Shown: piece by piece, positions 36,358 through 43,315 of the stretch
How the letters are laid out: every line of letters begins with the position of its first letter
Numbering within the stretch: the stretch's first letter is position 1
Source: JBGASG01 sp046328035
GTDB taxonomy: Bacteria; Cyanobacteriota; Vampirovibrionia; Obscuribacterales; Obscuribacteraceae
NCBI GenBank assembly: GCA_046328035.1
Contig: JAXLXI010000004.1
Location: 310,001-374,000, forward strand
Reading direction: 5' to 3'
DNA length: 64,000 nucleotides
Notes under the pieces: model-generated
The model's database searches: none
What the model was told of the DNA's origin: nothing
What the model saw: the letters and a program-made list of their open reading frames with translations, nothing else
Made by a program: the position numbers and the translations under genes

Positions 36358-37590
36358 GTGGCTACTGAAATCGAAGGTATGGTCTCGTCCGACCTGCACA
36401 TACCGCCTGGTATCAACTATGAATGCACCAGTTGCGGCAAGTGCTGCGGAGGCTGGGCAGTGCCCCTGACACCGGAAGACTACGACCGCATCGTCGAAGT
36501 CGACTGGGCGGCGCACCATGCCAGTTTCCATGCCAAGACCCTGTTTCGCGATTTGAACAAACACGAAAAGGTCGACACACCCTACTCGCACAAGATAGTT
36601 TCAGAAACCGGCGTTTGTCCGTTTCTCGCCGACAATCTCTGTTTTATGCACAGCAAGTTCGGTTCGGAATTCAAGCCGACGATTTGCCAGCTGTTTCCTT
36701 ATGCCTTCAGTGTCACTCCCAGTGGTGTCTATGCCACCGTCAGCTTCGTCAGCATGGGCAGCCTCTACAATTCAGGCCGGCCGCTGTCCGAGCAGCGGGA
36801 AGTGCTGGAGAAGAAGTACACCGAATTCAAGCGACTCTACACAAACTACAAACCCGACTGGTCGAAGATCGAGCTCACCAAGGGACAGCCTCTCACGTGG
36901 GATGAATACTTGTCCGTCGAAAAAGAGATGCTGGCGATTCTCGATGACACCACTTTGACGATCGAAAACCGCCTGCTCAAAATGTCATCGTATCTGGTAT
37001 CACAGGTGAAAGCCGGGGGCAGCGGCGCCTCCGCCACCGCGACCGCGGAATCGGCTCAGGAAGCCGGTGCGCTAACCAAGTTGGACCGCCACATTCTGGT
37101 CAACTTCCACCGCATGTACTACCCGACCAAAACACTCAAACGCGGGCAAGCGGATTTCAGCATCGCCCGCCTCTTCGCTCAATATCATTTAGGAAGCGAC
37201 AAGATTCTGGTTCCTGGCGAGAAATACAAGATTGCCGATCTCAAAGATTACCCGTGGCCGGATGATGATCCTGAAATGGACAGTCTCTTATATAGGTATA
37301 TCTACTCCTTCATTTTCGGAAAGAAGTTCTTCGGAGCAGGATTCGGGCACGTAAGCGTGATCGCAGGCTTCCATCACTTACTGATGCTCTACTGTCTGAT
37401 TAAACTGCAGTGCAAGGCCACAGCTAAATTCAGGGGAGCCATCCTACCTAATATGTTGGACCTGGCGCTGACCGTCCGGCAGACCGAACGCCAGGTCGGC
37501 GAAACCAAACTGGGTGGGTATGCCGCCGCCGCCTTCGAGATGCTGCTTTTCAGCCCGGGGCGGGCGCGGCGCTTTCTCGCCAACTCCTGA
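36358..37590 (+). CDS. YkgJ-type cysteine-cluster protein
   Basis: A 410-residue protein starting at GTG 36358. An ATG at 36379 is a second option. The N-terminal part has the YkgJ-family Cys cluster: 'ECTSCGKCCGGWAVPL', then 'GVCPFLADNLCFMH' and 'PTICQLFPY', about eight Cys in all. Such clusters bind zinc or an iron-sulfur centre. The rest (about 180-410) is a helical extension without a recognised fold, longer than the usual YkgJ proteins of 100-250 residues. The substrate or role is unknown. It follows anmK by 77 bases. Confidence 0.82.
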   Translation: MATEIEGMVSSDLHIPPGINYECTSCGKCCGGWAVPLTPEDYDRIVEVDWAAHHASFHAKTLFRDLNKHEKVDTPYSHKIVSETGVCPFLADNLCFMHSKFGSEFKPTICQLFPYAFSVTPSGVYATVSFVSMGSLYNSGRPLSEQREVLEKKYTEFKRLYTNYKPDWSKIELTKGQPLTWDEYLSVEKEMLAILDDTTLTIENRLLKMSSYLVSQVKAGGSGASATATAESAQEAGALTKLDRHILVNFHRMYYPTKTLKRGQADFSIARLFAQYHLGSDKILVPGEKYKIADLKDYPWPDDDPEMDSLLYRYIYSFIFGKKFFGAGFGHVSVIAGFHHLLMLYCLIKLQCKATAKFRGAILPNMLDLALTVRQTERQVGETKLGGYAAAAFEMLLFSPGRARRFLANS

Positions 37591-37656
37591 CCCCGGCCGG
37601 GCGAACGCTTAGATTTGCCGCCAGGTGGGCATTTAACCTATACGGGGAACCGAACT

Positions 37657-37685
37657 CTGCACTATTTTTCAAAAATGTAGTGCAG
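37657..37685. promoter_or_regulatory. Inverted repeat upstream of pilin-like gene A (operator candidate)
   Basis: Perfect 8-bp arms (CTGCACTA and TAGTGCAG) around a T/A-rich 13-base centre, 15 bases before the -35 element at 37701. A related inverted repeat sits at the same distance ahead of gene B (38841-38868) and its copy (40792-40820). It is therefore likely to be a shared regulator site, or a hairpin shared by the promoters. Nothing else clear lies between 37591 and 37657. Confidence 0.55.
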
Positions 37686-37700
37686 ATAACAAGAGGGATG

Positions 37701-37729
37701 TTGACTACCGCTGAGTTCTAAGTTAGTCT
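37701..37729 (+). promoter_or_regulatory. Sigma-70-type promoter of pilin-like gene A
   Basis: TTGACT, a 17-base spacer, then TAGTCT. The same layout with TTGACT and TAATCT is found in front of gene B. The start of transcription would be near 37736, giving a leader of about 80 bases. Confidence 0.65.
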
Positions 37730-37816
37730 TGCCAGACAGATTGCTTTCGGCAACCCTCGGTCCTCCTTTTACTAAACAATCGAGCTTCTTTTCACCGCGT
37801 CAGGGAGATGCTTCCT

Positions 37817-38320
37817 ATGAAAACATTGTCCAAACTTACTATGGCCGCCGCTATGTCCCTCGCCCTCACCGCCCCAGCAATGGCGCAAGATGTGTTCGGA
37901 ACAGCTGATACCGGAGCTACCGGTGCCACCAACAGCAGCGGCAACACCACGTTGACCCAAACCCAGATGAACGGCGTACAACAAGCCCCGGAACTGCAAG
38001 GTGCCACCAACGGTACCGTCGGTCCGCAAGGCGATGATGCCACCGTCATTATGGGCGTCAACACAGCCGGTACGGTTCGCGTGAACAACCTCGCCAACTT
38101 GGAAGCGTTGCTCAACATCATCGCGAACGGTATGGAAATTCTTGGTATCGCCTGGGGCGGACCGACAATGATCATGGGCTTCATGCACATGGCTGCCGGT
38201 ACGCAAGATGCTATGAAGCGCGTCCTCTGGGGCGGCGCTGGTGTGACCGGCGGTCTCGCGACCCCTGGCTGCATCAACTGGCTCGTTGCATCGGCTCGCG
38301 ACGCCAACCTGTTCAGCTAA
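37817..38320 (+). CDS. VirB2/TrbC-like secreted pilin-like protein (copy A)
   Basis: 167 residues from the ATG at 37817. A GGGAG lies about ten bases upstream; an in-frame ATG at 37808 is too close to it. Signal peptide MKTLSKLTMAAAMSLALTAP, cleavage near AMA|QD. The mature N-terminus is polar and Gly/Thr/Asn-rich. Two hydrophobic segments follow: 'LLNIIANGMEILGIAWGGPTMIMGFMHMAAG' in part, and 'RVLWGGAGVTGGLATPGCINWLV'. Signal peptide, small size, two helices and the 'GF...G...A..RVL..G.G...G' pattern resemble VirB2/TrbC pilins of type IV secretion. This is a structural inference without a search. It is the first of three near-identical intact copies; the promoter, leader and terminator are its own. 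Confidence 0.72.
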   Translation: MKTLSKLTMAAAMSLALTAPAMAQDVFGTADTGATGATNSSGNTTLTQTQMNGVQQAPELQGATNGTVGPQGDDATVIMGVNTAGTVRVNNLANLEALLNIIANGMEILGIAWGGPTMIMGFMHMAAGTQDAMKRVLWGGAGVTGGLATPGCINWLVASARDANLFS

Positions 38321-38343
38321 TCGCTGTACGGATCTAGATATAG

Positions 38344-38367
38344 GAAGGGGCGGGCAACCGCCCCTTC
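38344..38367 (+). terminator. Terminator of pilin-like gene A
   Basis: A 10-bp GC-rich inverted repeat (GAAGGGGCGG / CCGCCCCTTC) with a GCAA loop lies 23 bases after the stop, followed by CGCTTTG. A weakened copy lies after gene C (about 40323-40343). Confidence 0.75.
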
Positions 38368-38492
38368 CGCTTTGTCAGTCACTCCTCGACTTCATCGACT
38401 CCCATGGATAACCCTGTCACCGGCACTCCTTCAAAGTGCTACTTTGAATAAAGGATCACCCAGAGCATCTCCAACCACGTGGGTACGAGACC

Positions 38493-38789
38493 ATGAAACT
38501 GCCATTCTCCAGCCTAGTCTTGCGCGCTTCCGGCTTGCTGCCGGCGGTCTTTATGTATGCGAGCGAAGCGGCTCATGCCTGTGGTGGTAGTGGTGGTCCA
38601 AATCTCTTTCAGGTGGGTCTTCTGACTTTGGCTACCGCCTGCTGCCTGTTCGGCACACCCTTTATCGCCTTCGGGTTCATCAACTTTCTGTCCGGCGACA
38701 CCAGAGGGGGCGCTCTGCGCGTCCTTACCTTTATAGGTGCGATGGGCATAGTTGTGACCTCGATAGTCGTGCTCGAACACACCCACTAA
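38493..38789 (+). CDS. Small secreted VirB2-like membrane protein
   Basis: 98 residues. A signal-like N-terminus (MKLPFSSLVLRASGLLPAVFM) ends near EAA|HAC. Two hydrophobic segments follow, 'FQVGLLTLATACCLFGTPFIAFGFINFL' in part and 'LRVLTFIGAMGIVVTSIVVL'. The join 'GFINFLSGDTRGGALRVLTFIGAMG' lines up with 'GFMHMAAGTQDAMKRVLWGGAGV' of the neighbouring 167-residue proteins, so it looks like a shorter member of the same pilin-like group. The Shine-Dalgarno is weak. A frameshifted copy lies at 40449-40740. Confidence 0.62.
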   Translation: MKLPFSSLVLRASGLLPAVFMYASEAAHACGGSGGPNLFQVGLLTLATACCLFGTPFIAFGFINFLSGDTRGGALRVLTFIGAMGIVVTSIVVLEHTH

Positions 38790-38840
38790 GGGCATCCAGG
38801 CGCCTTTGCGCCGGCCGCCCAAACAAGTCCCCGAAAAATC

Positions 38841-38913
38841 TGCATTTTCTTCCGGAAAATGTAATGCATTTAACAAAATAACGGTTGACTTGTAAGGGGG
38901 TTGCACTTAATCT
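38841..38913 (+). promoter_or_regulatory. Inverted repeat and promoter of pilin-like gene B
   Basis: An imperfect inverted repeat with TGCATT and AATGCA arms (38841-38868) is followed after 16 bases by TTGACT (38885-38890), a 17-base spacer and TAATCT (38908-38913). This is a strong sigma-70-type match. The layout copies that of gene A. Confidence 0.7.
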
Positions 38914-39005
38914 ATTGCCTACGGTTGCGTTGCAACTATTTTCTGCCCGAACCTTACTAACTATTCGAATACCAATTTCTCTCTCGCCTCGAGGAGGTTT
39001 CTTTT

Positions 39006-39512
39006 ATGCGTATTAACCTTACCAACCTCGCCCTCGCCGCCTCTACCGCCCTCGTACTCGGCGCACCAGCAATGGCGCAAGACGTGTTCGGTACCGCTGA
39101 CACCGGAGCTACTGGTGCCACCAACAGCAGCGGCAACACCACTCTTACCCAAACCCAAATGAACGGCGTTCAACAAGCCCCGGAACTGCAAGGTGCCACC
39201 AACGGTACAGTCGGTCCGCAAGGCGATGATGCCACCGTCATTATGGGCGTCAACACTGCCGGTACAGTTCGCGTCAACAACCTGGCCAACTTGGAAGCGT
39301 TGCTCAACATCATCGCCAACGGTATGGAAATTCTGGGTATTGCGTGGGGCGGACCTACAATGATCATGGGCTTCATGCACATGGCCGCCGGCACCCAAGA
39401 TGCCATGAAGAGAGTGCTGTGGGGCGGCGCCGGTGTAACCGGTGGTCTCGCAACCCCAGGCTGCATCAACTGGCTAGTCGCATCGGCTCGCGACGCCAAC
39501 CTGTTCAGCTAA
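39006..39512 (+). CDS. VirB2/TrbC-like secreted pilin-like protein (copy B)
   Basis: 168 residues with a very strong Shine-Dalgarno (GAGGAGGT, 38991-38998) seven bases before the ATG. The signal peptide (MRINLTNLALAASTALVLGAPAMA) is unlike that of copy A, but the mature protein from QDVFGTADTGATGATNSSG onward is almost identical. It has the same two hydrophobic segments and the same C-terminus (ARDANLFS). The strong promoter, RBS and terminator suggest high expression, as for a structural subunit. Divergent signal peptides with a conserved mature part suggest purifying selection or gene conversion on the mature protein. Confidence 0.75.
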   Translation: MRINLTNLALAASTALVLGAPAMAQDVFGTADTGATGATNSSGNTTLTQTQMNGVQQAPELQGATNGTVGPQGDDATVIMGVNTAGTVRVNNLANLEALLNIIANGMEILGIAWGGPTMIMGFMHMAAGTQDAMKRVLWGGAGVTGGLATPGCINWLVASARDANLFS

Positions 39513-39540
39513 GTTTTTCCCCCGCCAACGCCAACCAGGG

Positions 39541-39562
39541 ACCTCCCGAAAGGGAGGTTTTT
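39541..39562 (+). terminator. Terminator of pilin-like gene B
   Basis: ACCTCCC / GGGAGGT stem with a GAAA loop and a T-run. It lies 29 bases after the stop of gene B. A second inverted repeat (GAATCCCGCT / AGCGGGATTC) follows near 39593-39616. Confidence 0.85.
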
Positions 39563-39644
39563 GGTATTTTCAAATCCTTTTGAAGATCTTTGAATCCCGC
39601 TCTATGAGCGGGATTCTGCTTTGCGCGAGCTAGGGTAAAGCTCC

Positions 39645-39673
39645 TTGAGTGCAAGAAACAATCGTCGTAAGCT
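39645..39673 (+). promoter_or_regulatory. Sigma-70-type promoter of pilin-like gene C
   Basis: TTGAGT, a 17-base spacer, then TAAGCT, giving a leader of about 110 bases before the gene C start. The inverted repeat found ahead of genes A and B is missing here, so C may be controlled differently. Confidence 0.6.
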
Positions 39674-39789
39674 CAGCCTATGGGTTGCGTTGCGTTTTAA
39701 CCCAGTCCACGAAACTGATACGGCGACGTACACAGTACTTACTTACTACTTGTTTCACCATTTCATCTCCACAAGGAGGTCGTTTTACC

Positions 39790-40317
39790 ATGCGTAATTT
39801 TCTGACCAAACTCACATTGGGAGCGGGCGTCGGCTTGATGCTCGCTGCACCAGGCGCGATGGCACAAGACGTTTTCGGCACTGCCGACACCGGAGCGAGC
39901 GGGCTCCAGCACTCGAGCGGCAACACAACACTCACACAAACCACCATGAACGGAGTACAACAAGCACCGGAATTACAAGGCTCGACTTTCGGCACCATTG
40001 GTCCACAACAGGAAGACGCCACAGTGATCATGGGCGTCAACACTGCCGGCACGGTTCGCGTGAACAACCTCGCCAATTTAGAAGCTCTGCTCAACATCAT
40101 CGCCAACGGCATGGAAATTCTCGGCATCGCCTGGGGTGGTCCGACCATGATCATGGGCTTCATGCACATGGCCGCCGGAACGCAAGATGCGATGAAGCGA
40201 GTCTTGTGGGGCGGTGCCGGAGTCACCGGTGGTCTGGCTACGCCAGGTTGCATCAACTGGCCTGTTGCATCGGCTCGCGACGCCAACCTGTTCAGCTTAA
40301 TCGCTGTACGGATCTAG
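39790..40317 (+). CDS. VirB2/TrbC-like secreted pilin-like protein (copy C)
   Basis: 175 residues from the ATG at 39790, nine bases after a full AAGGAGGT (39773-39780). Signal peptide MRNFLTKLTLGAGVGLMLAAPGAMA. The mature N-terminus differs from A and B (ASGLQHSSGNTTLTQTTMN, FGTIGPQQEDA), but from 'VIMGVNTAGTVRVNNLANLEAL' on it is nearly the same. One extra T just before the normal stop turns 'LFS-stop' into 'LFSLIAVRI', and a W-P change precedes it. Both changes lie where the 3' end switches to the gene A version, marking the crossover. The terminator copy after it is weakened. Confidence 0.72.
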   Translation: MRNFLTKLTLGAGVGLMLAAPGAMAQDVFGTADTGASGLQHSSGNTTLTQTTMNGVQQAPELQGSTFGTIGPQQEDATVIMGVNTAGTVRVNNLANLEALLNIIANGMEILGIAWGGPTMIMGFMHMAAGTQDAMKRVLWGGAGVTGGLATPGCINWPVASARDANLFSLIAVRI

Positions 40318-40448
40318 ATATAGAAGGCGGCAACCGCCCCTTTCTTCGCCCACTCCATGGATAACCTCGTCGACCAGCACTCCTTCGAAGTGCTACCTTG
40401 AATCAAGGATCACCCTCCACTCCACTCCAACATCGCGGGTACGAGACC

Positions 40449-40740
40449 ATGAAACTGCCATTCTTCCAGCCTTGCCTTGCGCGCTTTCAGCTTGCTGCCG
40501 GCTATCTTTATGTATGCCGAAGGGGTCGTGCCTGCCCTGATGGCGGTGGTGGGGTCCAAATCTTTCAGGTGGGTCTGCTGACGTTATTACCGCCTGCTGC
40601 CTGTTCGGGACACCTTTTATCGCCTTCGGGTTTATCAATCTTCTGGCGACACCAGAGGAGGCGCTCTGCGCACTCTTACCTTTATAGGTGCGATGGGCAT
40701 CGTTGTGACCTCTATAGTCGTGCTCGAACACACGCGTTAA
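40449..40740 (+). pseudogene. Broken copy of the small VirB2-like ORF
   Basis: The sequence begins ATGAAACTGCCATTCTTCCAG, like 38493, and ends at the matching stop. Several single-base losses (for instance in the run after 'GGTGGGTCTGCTGAC') shift the frame, so the second half of the original protein is not read. Confidence 0.7.
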
Positions 40741-40791
40741 GGGCATCCAGGCGCCTTTTGCGCCGACCACCCAAACAAGTCCTGAAAAATC

Positions 40792-40867
40792 TGCATTTTT
40801 CTTTCGAAAAATGTAATGCATTGCTAACAAAATAACGGTTGACTTGTAAGGGGGTTGCACTTAATCT
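40792..40867 (+). promoter_or_regulatory. Inverted repeat and promoter ahead of the gene B copy
   Basis: Same layout as at gene B. TGCATT...AATGCA (40792-40820), then TTGACT (40839-40844), a 17-base spacer and TAATCT (40862-40867). The promoter is kept although the gene behind it is broken. Confidence 0.6.
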
Positions 40868-40961
40868 ATTGCCTACGGTTGCGCTGCAAACTATTTTTCT
40901 GCCCGAACCTTACTAACTATTCGAATACCAATTTCTCTCTCGCCTCGAGGAGGTTTCTTTT

Positions 40962-41467
40962 ATGCGTATTAACCTTACCAACCTCGCCCTCGCCGCCTCT
41001 ACCGCCCTCGTACTCGGCGCACCAGCAATGGCGCAAGACGTGTTCGGTACCGCTGACACCGGAGCTACTGGTGCCACCAACAGCAGCGGCAACACCACTC
41101 TTACCCAAACCCAAATGAACGGCGTTCAACAAGCCTCGAACTGCAAGGTGCCACCAACGGTACAGTCGGTCCGCAAGGCGATGATGCCACCGTCATTATG
41201 GGCGTCAACACTGCCGGTACAGTTCAAGTCAACAACCTCAGCCAACTTGGAAGCGTTGCTCAACATCATCGCCAACGGTATGGAAATTCTGGGTATTGCG
41301 TGGGCGGACCTACAATGATCATGGGCTTCATGCACACAGCCGCCGGCACCCAAGATGCCATGAAGAGAGTGCTGTGGGGCGGCGCCGGTGTAACCGGTGG
41401 TCTTGCAACCCCAGGCTGCATCAACTGGCTAGTCGCATCGGCTCGCGACGCCAACCTGTTCAGCTAA
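40962..41467 (+). pseudogene. Frameshifted copy of pilin-like gene B
   Basis: The start, signal peptide and first 60 residues match gene B. The frame is then lost by one missing base near 41134 (CAAGCCTCGAACTG), restored by one extra base near 41240, and lost again by a missing G near 41302. The end ('GGPTMIMGFMHTAAG...NLFS') is intact in another frame. No functional protein is possible as written. Confidence 0.8.
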
Positions 41468-41492
41468 GTTTTTCCCCGCCAACGCCAACTAG

Positions 41493-41515
41493 ACCTCCCG
41501 AAAGGGAGGTTTTTT
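41493..41515 (+). terminator. Terminator after the gene B copy
   Basis: ACCTCCC / GGGAGGT stem with a GAAA loop and a T-run, as after gene B. Confidence 0.8.
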
Positions 41516-41596
41516 GCATTTTTCAAATCCTTTTGAAGATCTTTGAATCCCGCCTGCAAGGCGAGCGGGATTCTGCTTTGCGCGAGCTAGTGCTCC

Positions 41597-41625
41597 TTGA
41601 GTGCAAGAAACAATCGTCGTAAGCT
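41597..41625 (+). promoter_or_regulatory. Promoter ahead of the gene C copy
   Basis: TTGAGT, 17 bases, TAAGCT: identical to the promoter of gene C at 39645. Confidence 0.55.
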
Positions 41626-41742
41626 CAGCCTATGGGTTGCGTTGCGTTTTAACCCAGTCCACGAACCGATACGGCGACGTGTACACAGTACTTACTTACT
41701 ACTTGTTTCACCATTTCATCTCCACAAGGAGGTCGTTTTACC

Positions 41743-42254
41743 ATGCGTAATTTTTCTCTGACCAAACTCACATTGGGAGCGGCGTCGGCTTGATGCTCGC
41801 TGCACCAGGCGCGATGGCGCAAGACGTTTTCGGCACTGCCGACACCGGAGCGAGTGGGCTCCAGCATTCGAGCGGCAACACAACACTCACACAAACCACC
41901 ATGAACGGAGTACAACAAGCACCCGAATTACAAGGCTCAACTTTCGGCACCATCGGTCCACAGCAAGAAGACGCCACAGTGATCATGGGCGTCAACACTG
42001 CCGGCACCGTTCGAGTGAACAACCTCGCCAATTTAGAAGCACTGCTCAACATCATCGCCAACGGCATGGAGATTCTCGGTATCGCCTGGGGCGGGCCCAC
42101 CATGATCATGGGTTTCATGCACATGGCTGCCGGTACGCAAGACGCGATGAAGCGAGTCTTGTGGGGCGGTGCCGGAGTCACCGGCGGCCTGGCTACGCCA
42201 GGTTGCATCAACTGGTTGGTGGCATCAGCCCGCGACGCCAACCTGTTCAGTTAG
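41743..42254 (+). pseudogene. Copy of pilin-like gene C, frameshifted in the signal peptide
   Basis: The AAGGAGGT and ATG (41743) are kept, but the signal-peptide region has a 3-base gain and then a missing G ('GGAGCGGCGTCGG'), which shifts the frame. The mature part (QDVFGTADTGASGLQHSSG onward to NLFS) is intact and keeps the original gene C stop. A product could arise only from the in-frame TTG/ATG at 41790-41793, with a signal of about ten residues, which is probably too short for export. Confidence 0.7.
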
Positions 42255-42295
42255 CACATAGCATTTCATCCCTCGAAACGAGGAAAGAGCCAAAG

Positions 42296-42318
42296 ACCTC
42301 CCGCAAGGGAGGTTTTTG
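42296..42318 (+). terminator. Terminator of the gene C copy
   Basis: ACCTCCC / GGGAGGT stem with a GCAA loop and a T-run, about 40 bases after the stop. It marks the end of the pilin-like array. Confidence 0.85.
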
Positions 42319-42565
42319 GTTTGTGAGCCCGCGGAGCGCAGAGGTCTCATCGCCACCTGGGAAAAGGTCCCGGAATACCGGGATTGTCATGAGAAGCCTC
42401 ACGGACAGCACCTCCCCGCGAGAAGCCCAGCCCGCGCCCATTTCGGACAACTGCTGAACTTTTTGCCCGGTTCGAGCGAGTTACGTTATACCGGGACTTT
42501 TTTCCAAGACACGGTTGAGACCTCTCCTCAGCTCTAAAATTGTTCAAAGCGGGAGAAACTGCAAC
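42319..42565. other. Intergenic region, no gene seen
   Basis: Between the array and the ThiF-like gene there is no supported reading frame. A CCCGG-AATA-CCGGG hairpin lies near 42369-42383. A weak promoter-like pair (TTGAGA near 42514, AATTGT 17 bases on) sits just before the next gene. Confidence 0.4.
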
Positions 42566-43312
42566 GTGACCGACACATCCAACAAAACGAGCAGAGCTAC
42601 ACCGGGACGAGATCGTCTTGCGAAAGCTCGGGTTGCGGTCGTCGGAATTGAAGAGCATTCGTTGATCGCATTGGCGCAGCTGGCCGACGCGGGCATTGGT
42701 TACATCAAAGTCATCGATGATCGCCAGGTGACCGCCGAAGACATTTCACGCGCATTCTTCTTTTTCCAGAGTGACGAAGAGAATCAGCCGCGGACTAGCG
42801 CCGCTCGCAATCTGATTTACAGAGAGAACAAGACAACGAAAGTCGAAGTAATCGACCAGAAATTCGACGCCCATAATGCTGAGCAAGTACTTGGCGGAGT
42901 TGACGTAGTCATTGACGGGCTGAGTAATTGGCAAGACAAACTTCTGGCATCCGATGTTTGCATGCAATTGAAAACACCATTGGTGCATGCCGGATTAAGC
43001 GGTCTCGACATTCAGGTGTTTTGCATGATTCCCACAAGATCGGCATGCTTGAGATGCGTGTTCGCCAAGTTAGGTATGGAAGACTTTGCCGCCACCACCA
43101 GTGCCACCAATAATGGACATCCGCGACTCGGTCCTCTGGCTGCAATCGCCGGATCCCTGCAGGCGCTTGAATGCATCAAATTGCTTGGGGACATTGGCAC
43201 AGTTTCGCCAACCCGTTTAATGAAGATCGACGGTCTGCGCGGCGACATGTTGGACTTCCGCGAACTCACGCCACGCAGCGACTGTCCCGACTGCGGTCCT
43301 TCTCGTCTCTAA
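42566..43312 (+). CDS. ThiF/E1-like protein with degenerate nucleotide loop
   Basis: 248 residues from the GTG at 42566, ten bases after GGGAG; an upstream in-frame TTG at 42515 has no such site. The fold matches ThiF/MoeB/HesA adenylating enzymes: 'VAVVGIEEHSLIALAQLADAGIGYIKVIDD', 'VDVVIDGLSNWQDKLLASDVCMQ' and a Gly/Pro-rich region before the end, all cited in part. CxxC pairs (SACLRCVF and DCPDCGP) could bind zinc as in MoeB. However the Gly-rich loop GAGGLGS of the family is replaced by GIEEHSL, so ATP binding and adenylation are doubtful. It may be a non-catalytic relative. No ubiquitin-like or ThiS gene is adjacent. Confidence 0.75.
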   Translation: MTDTSNKTSRATPGRDRLAKARVAVVGIEEHSLIALAQLADAGIGYIKVIDDRQVTAEDISRAFFFFQSDEENQPRTSAARNLIYRENKTTKVEVIDQKFDAHNAEQVLGGVDVVIDGLSNWQDKLLASDVCMQLKTPLVHAGLSGLDIQVFCMIPTRSACLRCVFAKLGMEDFAATTSATNNGHPRLGPLAAIAGSLQALECIKLLGDIGTVSPTRLMKIDGLRGDMLDFRELTPRSDCPDCGPSRL

Positions 43313-43315
43313 GTA

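Larger units (their letters stand above)
38284..40262 (+). repeat. Tandem repeat unit 1 of the pilin-like array
   Basis: This unit runs from the last bases of gene A, through the 98-residue ORF and gene B, to the last bases of gene C. It is repeated directly at 40263-42217 with many small differences. The junction lies inside the shared 3' end of the pilin-like genes (CGCGACGCCAACCTGTTCAG), which points to an unequal crossover between A and C. Boundaries are accurate to about 20 bases. Confidence 0.75.
40263..42217 (+). repeat. Tandem repeat unit 2 of the pilin-like array
   Basis: A second direct copy of the 38284-40262 unit, holding a broken copy of the 98-residue ORF and broken copies of genes B and C. 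It differs from unit 1 by many single-base insertions and deletions plus substitutions, far more than expected if the duplication were recent and selected. The far end keeps the original gene C 3' flank and terminator. Confidence 0.75.

Noticed and set aside
37817..42254. CRISPR array, considered because of the repeats
   Set aside because: The repeats are whole genes and flanks of about 2 kb, not short repeats with spacers. No cas gene is seen.
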